Below are positions 52,745-64,000 of a DNA stretch of 64,000 bases, one piece after another. A program made the position numbers and the translations under genes. Every line of letters starts with the position of its first letter. The stretch's first letter is position 1. Source of the stretch: Ichthyophthirius multifiliis (lineage: Eukaryota > Ciliophora > Oligohymenophorea > Hymenostomatida); the NCBI RefSeq assembly GCF_000220395.1, contig NW_004085908.1, positions 1 to 64,000 on the forward strand, read 5' to 3'. Below the pieces are notes generated by a model. It did no database searches, was not told where the DNA came from, and saw nothing but the letters and a program-made list of their open reading frames with translations.

Positions 52745-53469
52745 TCAATTATCAAAATATTTTTATTAACCGTTAGCATAAAACATAATCCCGTTTCCTT
52801 TTATTTCTCCATCAATAAAATCCCCTTAATATCTATCGCCATTATTATAATATAAAATACCTTTCCCAGTTCTTTTACTTTGAAAATGATCTCCTACATA
52901 TTTATCTCCGTTTGCAAAATAAGTAGTCCCGAATTTTTCCCTTTTATTATTTTTATATTCTCCTTCATATCTATCACCATTAATAAAATGAAAAACACCT
53001 CTCCCATCTCTTTATCCATCCTTAATTTCCCCTTCATACCAATTCCCATTTTTAAAAAAAATCTTCCCTAACCCATTTCTTTTATCATTTACATATTGTC
53101 CTTCGTACCTATCACCATTCTTAAAAAAATAAATACCGAACCCATTTCTTTTATCATCTCTAAATTCTCCCTCATAAATATCTCCACTTTTAAATATTAA
53201 CTTTCCTTTACCTTCCCTTTTATCATTTTTAAACTATCCTTCATATTTATCACCATTGGGAAATTCTATAAGCCCTATTCCATTTTTATTACCTTAATCA
53301 TCTAAACTACCTTTATATGTAATACCATCTTTATATATTATTAATTATGTTTTATTATTTTAATCGTTTTTTAAAATAGATTTTTAATCAAAATCGTTTG
53401 TTTCATTTAAATGTGGTTATTTTTTTTTTTTTATTTTATTAAATAACATTTAGCCATTCCTGAACCCAT
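52745..53469 (-). CDS. MORN-repeat protein
   Basis: Product of about 241 residues beginning MGSGMAKCYLIKQ. From residue ~50 on it is made of about eight MORN repeats, for example NGDKYEGQFKNDKREGKGKL, SGDIYEGEFRDDKRNGFG and NGDRYQGDFIDGEIKGNG. MORN repeats form elongated beta structures that act as membrane-linked scaffolds and are common in ciliary and cortical proteins of ciliates. The N-terminal segment and the repeats are one base out of frame across the 13-T run at 53420-53432. No enzymatic domain (such as a PIP kinase) is attached. The N-terminal MGS could be a myristoylation site. Confidence 0.88.
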
Positions 53470-54379
53470 TAATTTTAATATTATTATTTTATATATATTT
53501 TATAAAATAACTAAAATTTAAAAAATATAAAGTTGTTATTACATATTTTAATGTTGAGTTTATTATAATTTTTAAAGAAAAATAAATTTATTGAATTTAT
53601 TAGAAAAAAAAAATATAAATAAAATGAAAATTATTTAATTAATATATATTATTATAGATATTTTTTTTTTTCATGTTTTAAAAAGATAATAATGATTTTT
53701 AAAGGCAGATAAATATTTCTTATTTTTAAAATATCATTTATATAATTAATTAATGAAAAAATATATTTTTTGCATTACTAAAATTTTATTAAATTATTTA
53801 AAAATCATTTCAATAAAATCCAACAAATATAAAAATTATTATTAAAAAGTGTTATTTATTTATATAATCATTCAATTCTAAATAATATTTTGTAATTAAT
53901 TATTAAATTTCAATAAATTTATAAACAAAATTTTATTTATTTTTATTATAGTTACTTTCATTTTTTTTATTCTAATATTATTACTTAAAAAATATTAATT
54001 CTATTTATTTATTTCCAAACATAATATAGTTAATTAGCATTTAGGTTATTTTTTTAAGTTGTTTATATTAAACACCGTTTAATAATTTTAATTTTCTTAG
54101 TTTTTAATTTTTTAATATTTATTTTTAATTTATTTGAAGTTTCTTAAGTTTTCTTTAAATAATTAATTTATAATGTAAATTTTGACTTGAATACAAACAA
54201 ACATTATATTTTTGGAAATTATTTTAATTATTATAATTAAATAAAATTATTAAATATAAAATCATATATATTAAATTACTTTATATATATTAGTAATAAT
54301 ATTAAAATAATGATTGTTAGTATTTGTATGTAAATTTAATATCTAATATATATATTTAATCAATTTTCGTAAATGGAAA

Positions 54380-54414
<35 letters not shown>

Positions 54415-55403
54415 TTATTATTTAAATTAAATTTATAATATATACAAGATTATTTTTTTTTTTTTTTTTTTATTATAAATTAATGTTATTTTTTTTATTG
54501 TATAACAATGATTAAAATATTATAAATTAAAATGTATTATTTTTCTTAAAAAATATATATTTCTAAATATATTGTTGGCAGAGGAACAAATTATTAAAAT
54601 GAACAAAATAAAAATAATTATTTACATAATTTTATTTTAATTAAGAATAAAATAAATAAAAAAATAATTTTTTATAATATAGAAATATTGAAAATTTTTA
54701 ATTTTAAGCTTTAAAAGTTTTTTTAATTTCAAAAATTTTCATTATGTTAATTTAATATTTAATAATATTCTAATTTATTATTTAAAACTAATAAATAAGT
54801 ATAAACCAAAATAAAATTATTAAAAAAAAAAATAGTAAAAATATTTTAAATATATAATTTTATAAGAAAAAAATGAATAAAAAAATTATTGTCTTAAAGT
54901 ATAATATATGAAATTAATAAAAAAGACTTATAATTAAAATTAATAATATTTAATTATTAAATTATTAAAAATATTTATTAATAAAAATATTTTTATAGTT
55001 AATTTCTTTAATTATTATTATAAAAATACTTATCAATTCTTTTTAAAAAAAAATACAGAATTTTTTTTTGATAAATGTTATTTATATTAATTAAAATAAT
55101 ATATGTAATTAATTATATTTATATTTTTTTTAAATACTCTTTATTTAATTATAAGATTATAAATTTTTAACTTACTGTTTAATTTTTAATAAAAATATTA
55201 AATTAAGTTATAAAATTATGTATTTTTAAAAAACTTATTATTTATTAATATCAATATTCAATTTATAAATTTATATTTGTAAAAAATAAATAAAAAAATA
55301 TAACAAATAAAAAAATAAATGAAATTTATTAAATACTAAATAAAAAAATATTTAAAAATAATTAATTATAAAATAAAGTTACATTTACTTTATTTCAAAA
55401 TCA
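53470..55403. other. Long AT-rich spacer with microsatellites
   Basis: About 1.9 kb of nearly pure A/T containing a (TA)n run at about 54381-54415 and a poly-T run at 54453-54470. A small less AT-biased patch (GTTGGCAGAGGAACAA, near 54574) has no context that identifies it. No gene seen. Confidence 0.6.
54381..54415. repeat. (TA)n microsatellite
   Basis: Dinucleotide TA run, interrupted once near its left end by ACA. Simple slippage-type repeat. Confidence 0.85.
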
Positions 55404-58338
55404 TCACAATAAAAATCCAAACATAAAATAACTAATAAAAAATACAAAGACGCCTTAATAATTATTTTATTATTAAACATCGCCTTAAATTTAAAATAAT
55501 TTTCTAGTGGAATCGATTTTAATACATTATTATGATTTTTCATTATATTTATGTTCAGAAAAACAAGTAGTGCATTTTGTTTCCGTACATGCTATACATT
55601 TACCGTATTTTTAAATACATGTAATACATTTTTTTGTTTTATTTTCCATAATAAAACCTTAATTACATTATAAGCATTCTTTAGATTAATTACATTATTT
55701 ACACCCTGTCGGGCATTTTATTATATTAATTCCATTAATTACAGTATTTCCACTTCCTAAATTTCCATCTTAAGCAGAAATTTGCATTTTTTTTTTTAAA
55801 TATCATTACATTATAAACAGATGGGATCATCACAATTTTGACAATTAATTTATTTAGAAAGACATTAAGTACAAGCTTTAGTTTTTGAATCTATATAGAA
55901 ACCATTTTAACATTTTTTGCAACCATTATCATTACAATTTTAACAATTTTTAGGACATTATTAGCATTTTCCAATACTCTCAGAATAAAAACTATCACCA
56001 GGGCATTAATTTACACAACTACTATTATGAGTTTTAAATTTAAGTCCTTCGCAAACAAGACACTCAGATGGATTCTTAGGATTACATTATGAACAATTTT
56101 CCTTGCAAATTGTAAATTATTTATCTGAACCTAATCTATATCCTTTAACAGTATCACATGTAATACAAGTATTAGAATCTTTTTATTAAAGACATCCAAC
56201 TAAAGGTTTTACACATTATTAAGAATCTTAAGTTAACTTAGATCCCATAGCACATGTATTTTAGCACGAATTATCAGCTTATTTTAAATATCCTTATTTG
56301 CAAGTGATACATAAAGGAGAATTTTTTTTTCACAAGTTTTGCAATTTCCTTAACATATTGTGGATATCTAAGACTCGCATATACCCTAAGCTTAATTAAG
56401 TTTATATCCTTGTTTCTCATTACATTTATCTACACATTAATTATCTTGCAATAATGTCAAAAATTAACACTTACTACACTGATTAGGTAATGGTCCTGTA
56501 CATCTAGAGCAACTGCTATGGCATGGTTCGCAATTACCATTCTTTCCATATAGGCCTTAAGGACAATCTGATTTGCAAGTATTATCTGGGTTCTTGAATT
56601 TACCTGAAGGACAAAAGCCTTATTATATACACTTTCCATCATTGACTACTCCGGAGCATTTTGTAATACAATTTTCCCCTCCATATCCAGATTAGCATAT
56701 ACATTATCCGTTTACACAGACTCCTTTTTAGGAACAGAAATTCGGACATATACGGGAATTATTACAGAATCTATTATAATCTTAAGGACATGTGATTTAA
56801 CCTTTGGCTTTTTTACCACTTTTATCAATATCCTTTTATTTACCTTATTCTCCTATTCCACATAATACTTATAATTAAATATCGGGGAAAATAACAGATA
56901 TTTCAGATGCATCAGAGGAACATTTAAATTTATGACATCTTACAGAAATATCATATTCATACTTAGATGAGGCTTAAACAGCTGTAGATTAGAAGCATTT
57001 ACTTTGAGTTGAATAATCAGATAATTTATCCTCTTCCATTTCTAAATCTTCTTCATCATCTATAGCATTAGGATTTGTACATAGATCTTCTATTTCAGGT
57101 TATTCCATTCTACAATTGTCTGCGTATTTGTTAGTTTCGGAATAAGCGAATCCTTCGTATTCAAATGAACATTAAAAATCATCCACTTTTTAAGGAAATT
57201 CAGGGTATTCAGTTTTACTTTAACAAACGTTTTCTAAGAATTCACAACCTTTTCCTTTTCCCCAAAATATCTAACCAGCCATATTTCCATTTACTTCAGC
57301 ATAAAAACCTGTGTCTTTTAAAAGAGCAATTGTAAATATAGAAATAGAAGATTTAACTAATATTGAAGATTCAGTCATTAATTCATTATAAATAAGAGTT
57401 CTTTTCCAATGCGAACCTATTTTTCCTATAACACCCTAATTTATTTAGAAAAATAAATATAAATATATTTAAATACATATTTATATATATTTACATTTAC
57501 ATATATATAAATTACTTAATTTTCTAGATACATTCCTTCAGCTTTTGGACAATTATAATATTTTCTAGTAACTTCAATTACATTTTTGGAAGTTAAAATA
57601 AAAGATTGTTTTCCTTAGTAAGTTTTTTCTTTTAATAATTTTTATTAAAAGCTTTCTTTATATGGTTTATTAGTTTCAGGATCTATCCAATATTACATTA
57701 TATGTGTTGAAAAGCCAATTATATGCATAATTTCATGAATAGTAGTTTCCAAATCATTTTGAAAAGTTTTCATATCTCCCTCAATGATATCCATTTTTTA
57801 TATGTTAAAATTAACACGTCCAAATGTAGGTCTAGTTATTCCTTGATCAGCAACTGCACAAAAAACAGCATCTGCAAGTTCTCCATTTTTTTCTTTATAA
57901 TAAACTATGTATAAGTGTAAATCAGAATTAGCAATACCATCTTTTTAATCTTTATCAGGAATATCAACTTCATAACATTTTTTTAAAAAATTTTTAGGAA
58001 AAATGTTATTTTTTTTTAATTGGATATACTTTTAAAAGTCTTGTGAAAAAAAGCTTAGATGCTTCCATAATTTCTTTTAAGTATTCTTTTTATTATCGGG
58101 TTATACCCAATTTTATTTAATCTAACATAGAATAATCTATAGTTATTCTTATAGGCTTTGCCTCTTCTGCTTTTTAAAGAATACGTTAGCCATGATATGA
58201 ATTTTCCATTTTTTGGTAATTTTCTAACAATTTGTCATAGTGATCTTGTAATTATTTACTTTCGTGGCCGCAATTGCGGTGAGTACTGGTTAATGTAACT
58301 ATAATTATGAAACTAATTAAAATTAATTATTGAAGCAT
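55404..58338 (-). CDS. Leishmanolysin-like zinc metalloprotease (M8) with Cys-rich tail
   Basis: A secreted or surface metalloprotease. Residues 1-20 (MLQQLILISFIIIVTLTSTH) are a signal peptide. The zinc motif HEIMHIIGFS (HExxHxxGF/S) lies near 57730, and the family's GKIGSHWKR follows just after the intron 57436-57515. The catalytic domain gives way to a long tail of furin-like/EGF-like CxxC repeats (56.8-55.6 kb; e.g. CVNGQCICQSGYGGENC). A hydrophobic C-terminus (VFVFFISYFMFGFLL) suggests a GPI signal or membrane anchor. The frame breaks by one base at 55787-55797 and 56322-56330, and in the opposite sense in the 9-T run at 58009-58017. Leishmanolysins are expanded in parasitic ciliates. 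Broken relatives lie at 60.0 and 61.5 kb. Confidence 0.9.
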
Positions 58339-60021
58339 ATTTTTATTATTATTATTTTTAATTCTGATTTTATAATTTGTATTAAATTTTATATATAATA
58401 TTACATAAACATTCATTTATATAATTAGATAATAATTTTAAATTGTAATATTTAATATATATTTTTATATGGTATTATTATTAAATATTTTTTAATTTAT
58501 ATATTTAAAGAAAAAAAAATGATTTAAAAATATATATATAAATTAAATTAATGATAATAAATTAAAAACTTTCTTGATTACACAAATGATAAACGCTTTT
58601 AAAAAAAATATGATAATCAAAATATAATATTTAGTTTATTAAGTATTTAATTATTATATTACTAAAATTATGGAATTTTTAGAATACAATGAAATATAAA
58701 AATTATTATAATAAATAATTGATATTAAATCACAAATTTAAAAATAAATTTATAAAATTAAATGATTTTCTATAAATAAAATATAAAAAAAATAAATTAA
58801 ATTAACAATATTTAAAAATATATATAATTTATTTTATATAATATATTTTAAATATTAATATAAAAACAAACAAACAAAATAATAATTAATAATTATAATT
58901 TGAAAAATCATATTTTATTATTAATTAACAATTAAATATATATTTTTTATAATTAAATAATCTAATTATAAATAAAAAGAGTTTATTATACTTTTATTAA
59001 AATTCAAAAATATAAATTTAATTATTATTAAAAATATAATAATAAAAAAAAGATTTTTTATTAATATAATTAAATTATATAATGAAAAGGATAAATTAAA
59101 AAATTATATTTTATTATTATAAAATACTATTATTATTAATATTTTATTATATTATAAAATTAAAAATTAATTTAAGATTAGATAACTTTTTAATCAATAA
59201 ATAAAATAAAATTACAAATAATAATAAATTAAATAATATATGAAATATTTAAAAAATATAATACTTTTAATAAAAATATATAATGTAAATATATATAAAA
59301 ATATGTATAGTTATTATTTATTTATTATATAATTTTAATAAATATAAAATTTAATATAATAAATATATATAATTTAAAATTATATAAAATATATTTCAAA
59401 ATAAATAAAAATTTTTAAAATCTTATGATAAAATTACAAATAATTAAAATATTCATATTTATTTTCATTTATTTTTTTAGAAATTATAATTTTAGAATAA
59501 TTTTACATAAATGAAGAAAAAGATATGAAAGTATTTTTTAATGAAAAAAATTAATAAATAATACAAAATAAATATTTTTACTTCAAATATTATAATAATA
59601 ATAAAATATTTAAGTATAAAATTTAAGTTTATAAATTATTATTATTGAAATTAAACATATAAAAAGATTTCTAAAATAAAAATTTTTAATTAATACAAAG
59701 AAATTTTTAAAAATCTAATATTTTTTAATTTTAATCAAAGCAATTTTTCTTTTCTTTTAGATAATGTTTTTTTTTATAAATTATCAATAAAAAATTAAAG
59801 ATTACAGATTTTATATTTTTAAAATTATACAATATAAAATTAATTTTTCACAAAATAATTTTAACTCTCTAAAATTTTTTAATAAAGAATAATAATTTTA
59901 ATTATACAATAATTAAATTTCAATAATTAATTTTAAATTTGTAAAAAATAAAAATGTATAATAAAACATATTAAACAAATAAAAAAAATATTTTATAATA
60001 ATTAATTACAAATAAATTTTC
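58339..60021. other. AT-rich spacer
   Basis: About 1.7 kb of A/T sequence upstream of the leishmanolysin gene. No coding or structural RNA signal was seen. Confidence 0.65.
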
Positions 60022-60440
60022 GTTTACTTTATTTCAAAATTATCACAATAATAATCCAAATATAATATAACCAATAAAAAAGTAAACACTGCTTAACAAT
60101 TATTCTATTATTAATTATCACCTTAATCCTAAATTAAAAATCAAGAAAACTGGATTTTAGTGTATTATTTTGATTTATCATTATATTTATATCCAAAAAA
60201 ACAACTTAGTGTATTTATTTTCATTACATATAATACAATAACTGTATTTTAAATACATCAAAAGCATATTTTAGTTTTATAATCTTTAATTAAACCTTAA
60301 TTACATTATGTGTATTGTCGCGATTAATTACAATATTTAAATTCTGTCGCACTATTGCTGTAATAATAATATTTCTTTTATTATCAACTGTAGCAGAAAT
60401 TGTTAGCATTTTTTTTGAAAGGTTATTACATTATAAACAG
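60022..60440 (-). pseudogene. Leishmanolysin pseudogene fragment (C-terminal part)
   Basis: Closely parallels 55381-55830 base by base, including the stretch equivalent to the gene's stop, the hydrophobic tail, and the last Cys-rich repeats, in the same (minus) orientation. Substitutions and small indels disrupt the reading frame and many cysteine codons. No intact protease domain lies upstream, so it is a decayed partial duplicate. Confidence 0.85.
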
Positions 60441-61527
60441 ATGGTTCTTTATTTAAAAACAAACATAGGCGAATAAAATAACATGATTACTAAATATATT
60501 GACACTTTAGAACATAAAATGGTTTTCAAGTATTTAAAAACGTTATATTGGATAATAATGAAAATGATTAATCAGAATTCGAAAATATTATAGAATTATA
60601 TTTGGGTGACTAAGAAATACTAATATCATCTTGTTTATATATCAAAAATATATAAAATATTTGTTAAAAATAAATATATATTTATTATAAAAACTTTAAA
60701 TTTAAATAATATAAAAGTAAAAAAATAAAATATAATTTTATATTTTCTATTATTATTCTTAATTTATAAATTATTATAATAAGAAAATATTATTATTTTT
60801 TTAAAAAATATATATATTTTTATTTAATAAAAAAATTATATTATCAATTATTATTTTGATAAATTAAATAATTTTAATAAAAAATCAATAATTTTATAAT
60901 AAATAAATTAAATAGAATAAAAAAATAAATTAATATAAGAGATTATAATATAAATAATTTTATTCTTTACTATAAAATATATATTTAATTAAAAAAAACA
61001 ATAGTTTATTTTATTAACTATTTAAATAATGTATATATATTATTTTTTTTTATGTTAATTAATTTCAAAAAAATATAATTTATGTGTTTAAATTTACTAA
61101 TTTTTGTTATAGCAATAAAAATAAATTAAATATATACTATAAGAAATTTTATTTTTGAAAAATATTTTAATTAAATATAATTTTAAAATTAGATATATAT
61201 TTTATATCCAAAAAACATATATTTTTATTAAACATAAAAATAAAAAAATTATAATAAACTATTATATTTTTATTTTTATTTATTTTCGTCAATTTAAATA
61301 TAAAAAATAAAAATTTCACGTTTCTAATTTTATATAAAAAAAATATATACTAATACCATAAAAAATAAATATTTAATTTAAAAATTAAGGATGAAATAAA
61401 TATATATAAAAAAAAATTATTCAAAATAAAATGTATTTAAAAATTATTATAATCCTTAAATAAAATAAAAATTAAAAATAAATGCTTAAAAAATTATATA
61501 AATTTATTTTAAATATAGTTAAATTAA
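60441..61527. other. AT-rich spacer between pseudogene fragments
   Basis: About 1.1 kb of A/T sequence separating the two oppositely oriented leishmanolysin fragments. It may include unrecognisable remains of the middle of the duplicate. Confidence 0.5.
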
Positions 61528-61860
61528 CCAGTTATCACCTGTATTGCGGCAAGGAAAGTAAATAATTACAAAATCACTATAATAAACTGTTATAAAATTA
61601 CGAAAAAATGGAAAATTCATATAATGACTAACGTATTCTTTAAAAAGTAGAAGAGGCATAGACTATAAGAATAACTATAAATTATCTATGTTATATTGAA
61701 TAAAATTGGATATAATCATGATAATAAAAAGAATACTTAAAGAAATTATTGAAGCATCTATGCTTTTAATCACTAGACTTTTAAAGAAGATCCAATTAAA
61801 AAAAATAACAATTTTACGTGAGATTGGTCAAAAAATGTTTAGAAGTTGTAATAGTTAAAA
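61528..61860 (+). pseudogene. Leishmanolysin pseudogene fragment (N-terminal part), inverted
   Basis: On the plus strand this matches the region of the functional gene just after its signal peptide (minus strand, about 58290-57970). CGKESKQLQNHY, KMENSYNDQRILQKVEEA and IRITINY parallel the gene's residues ~22-65. A base lost within the IRITINY..LC stretch shifts the frame and an early TGA follows. It has no signal peptide and no zinc site. It lies inverted relative to both the gene and the other fragment. Confidence 0.88.
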
Positions 61861-62599
61861 TTCTAAATTAAATTGTTTATAATTATATAAAAAATATAGT
61901 TATTAAAATGAATAAATTTATTGTAATAATTCTAAAAAAGGAATAATAAGACAAAAATTTAGAAGAGTTAATTTAAAATAAAATAATATAATATAAAAAT
62001 GAATACAAGATATAAAAAATTGCAAATAAATTTTGATAAAATTATTAATTGAAAATATTCATATAATTTAGTTATAAACAATATATAATTAAATATATTA
62101 GATAAATACTAAAAAAAAATATTATAAAGTAAATTAAAAAAAAAACTTATAAAAAAAAAAAAAATATACAAAAGAATAAATAATATAATATCTAAAATTA
62201 TATAAATATAATTATATAATAATATATATATATTTTTATATATATATAAATTTATATTAAAGTTTATATTTTTTTTATTTTTTTTAAAACATAATCAAAA
62301 AATTTAAAAGTCTTATATTTGAATTTATTTTTTTTTATTTTTTTAATTTTGTTATTTTTAACATTAAATGTTGATAAATATGTAATAAATATTTTCTTAT
62401 AATATTGATATATATATTATTATTTTATATTACTTTTATTATTCAAATATTATTTTTTTATTTTTTTTGTGTATTAATTATAAGTTTATTTTTCATTTTT
62501 ATCTAATTAAATTAAGCAAATTATATTTATTTTTAAATAAAATTATATTATAAATATAATAATATAAATATTTATATTTTAAATATAATCATACTGATA
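61861..62599. other. AT-rich spacer
   Basis: About 740 bases of A/T sequence after the N-terminal pseudogene fragment, with short TATA-type runs near 62200-62260. No gene seen. Confidence 0.55.
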
Positions 62600-63660
62600 T
62601 TATTTATTAATTTCTTTATTTCAATCATTTATATAATTTTTATAATATTTAAATTTTTTAATTATTTATAAATGATACATGAAATAATATTATTTAAAAA
62701 ATATTTATCTTAATTTTCATTATTTTTTTCAAATTACACTGTTTTTTATATTTAAATAATTAATTAAAGAATTTTATATTTCTTCATTAATTAATTAATT
62801 TTATTAAAGAATTTTACTTTATATTTACTTTTGTAAATAAATATTTTTTTATTAATTTCCTTATTCATTAATATATACATCTAAAATTTTTTAATTATTT
62901 TCAAAAACTTTTACAATTTTTTGTAATTTTATGCCTTAAAAATACTAATATGCTAAGTTCATTTATTCTTCAAAAAAAATCTTCCTAATCTAATTAACTC
63001 TCAGCATTTAAATATTAAAAATTATTATTTTTTATAATATTATTACTATTGAGAATATCTTGTTTTTTTTAAAGTAAAGCAAGTAATATGAATTAGTTGC
63101 ATTGACAAAGTCAAAATAATTATACAAAATTTTTTAAAGTTTTTAAATAATTATTTGTAAATAAAAAAATATCTTCTTTATAAATATGTAAAAAAAAAAT
63201 TGTGAAAATAATTTTTATTTACTAAAAAAAATAAAGATATACAAGAAAATCACATAATATAAAATTACATTTATTATTATATTATTGGAATATTATGTTA
63301 ATCAATTTTATTTTTTAAATAAAGATTTTTCTTTTTATTGAATATATTATTATTTACATATGAGTCTTATATTATTTATTATTTTTAATAACTACTAATT
63401 TCGTAAGAGTAGATTTAATTATTTTGAGATTTAATTACTTTGCTTTAATGAATAAAGAAAATTATTTAAAATAGTTAATTCTTCTAGTCCATCTTTTTGA
63501 GTAATATGAAAAACTATTTATAGTATTTATATTTATCTTTTATTAATAATTATTATTTTTCTGTAAATTAGAAAATATAATGCTATAAATATAATCTGAA
63601 AAGTAGAAAAGCAAATAATATGTGCACTAATAATTTAATTAAATTTGTAAATAATCGTAT
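62600..63660 (-). CDS. Possible hypothetical coding region, boundaries unknown
   Basis: Two minus-strand stretches read like protein: about 63520-63310 (VFHITQKDGLEELTILNNFL, then YSLKQSNQ) and about 63020-62860 (MNLAYQYFQGIKLQKIVKVF, then ENNQKILDVYINEQG). The second needs one extra base in a T run to connect with NAESQLDQEDFF just upstream. No start, stop or family can be given. The composition is richer in varied codons than the spacer, but in this base composition chance frames are common. Confidence 0.3.
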
Positions 63661-64000
63661 AATTTAACATAATATAATTAAACAAATAGCATAAATCTTT
63701 CACTTTAACAATAATTAATCTCTTTTAATATTTTAAACTCAATTTTTCAATACTAAAAGACAAAATTAAAATTTACTAATAATCTTTTATTTTCAAAATT
63801 ATTTAATTGTTTTTAAACTAAATTTTAATAAAATTAATTACAAAACATGTATATAAAAATTAATAAATAATTAAACTCCAAAAATGAAAGCAAATTTAGT
63901 AATACAATAATTATTACTAAACTTGTTTATTATTTGATAATTACTTATTTATTGCAACAGATAATCTGTAATTTTATAATTATATTTATTTAAAATTCTA
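63661..64000. other. AT-rich right edge of window
   Basis: 340 bases of A/T sequence up to the window edge. No feature recognised; a gene could start beyond it. Confidence 0.5.

Noticed and set aside
1-64000. CRISPR arrays, insertion sequences, bacterial operons or Shine-Dalgarno sites
   Set aside because: No spaced direct-repeat array or transposase was seen; telomere, introns and code show a ciliate nuclear chromosome where prokaryotic signals do not apply.

Overview
The window is the left end of a ciliate macronuclear chromosome. It opens with a C4A2 telomere array (the Tetrahymena-type G4T2 repeat read on the C strand). It is extremely AT-rich, and every recognisable protein reads through only if TAA and TAG mean glutamine and TGA alone is stop. 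Short AT-rich GT..AG introns (about 36-80 bases, one of 150) interrupt many genes. This fits an oligohymenophorean such as Ichthyophthirius or a close Tetrahymena relative; the AT level favours Ichthyophthirius, but that is an inference.

Layout. 1-96 telomere. 1.4-2.8 kb: a divergent CK2-alpha-like kinase (+). 3-16.9 kb: one outer-arm dynein heavy chain of the DNAH5/8 (gamma) class (-). 18.0-18.4 kb: ribosomal protein eS30 (-). 18.6-23.3 kb: an Iml1/DEPDC5-like GATOR1 subunit (-). 23.76-23.88 kb: a 5S rRNA gene (-), with a degenerate inverted copy of its 5' half beside it. 26.2-30.5 kb: a FAM136A-like protein, a lipoate-protein ligase and COQ6, all (-) and all expected to be mitochondrial. 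32.4-38.3 kb: an unknown helical protein, a bacterial-type D-Ala-D-Ala carboxypeptidase homologue, an MSP/VAP-domain protein and another unknown protein, all (+). 38.6-44.2 kb: a DEK1-type transmembrane calpain (+). 44.35-47.0 kb: an Asn/Gln-rich C2HC zinc-finger protein (-). About 47.6-51.0 kb: a gamma-tubulin complex protein of the GCP5 type (-). 51.5-52.6 kb: a Q/N-rich hypothetical protein (+). 52.7-53.5 kb: a MORN-repeat protein (-). 55.4-58.3 kb: a leishmanolysin (M8) metalloprotease with a long cysteine-rich tail (-). Beyond 58.3 kb the DNA is mostly AT-rich spacer, but it carries two broken pieces of a second leishmanolysin in opposite orientations and a possible further coding region.

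There is no operon logic. Dynein, GCP5, the MORN protein and the zinc-finger protein belong to cilia or cytoskeleton. Lipoate ligase, COQ6 and the FAM136A-like gene form a loose mitochondrial neighbourhood. Iml1 and the DEK1 calpain are regulatory.

A technical pattern matters to any reader of this sequence. Several otherwise well-conserved genes lose frame by exactly one base, nearly always in an A/T run: four times in dynein, twice in lipoate ligase, once each in the 718-residue and MORN genes, and twice in leishmanolysin. One further leishmanolysin break has the opposite sense. Homopolymer undercalling in the assembly is the simplest explanation.
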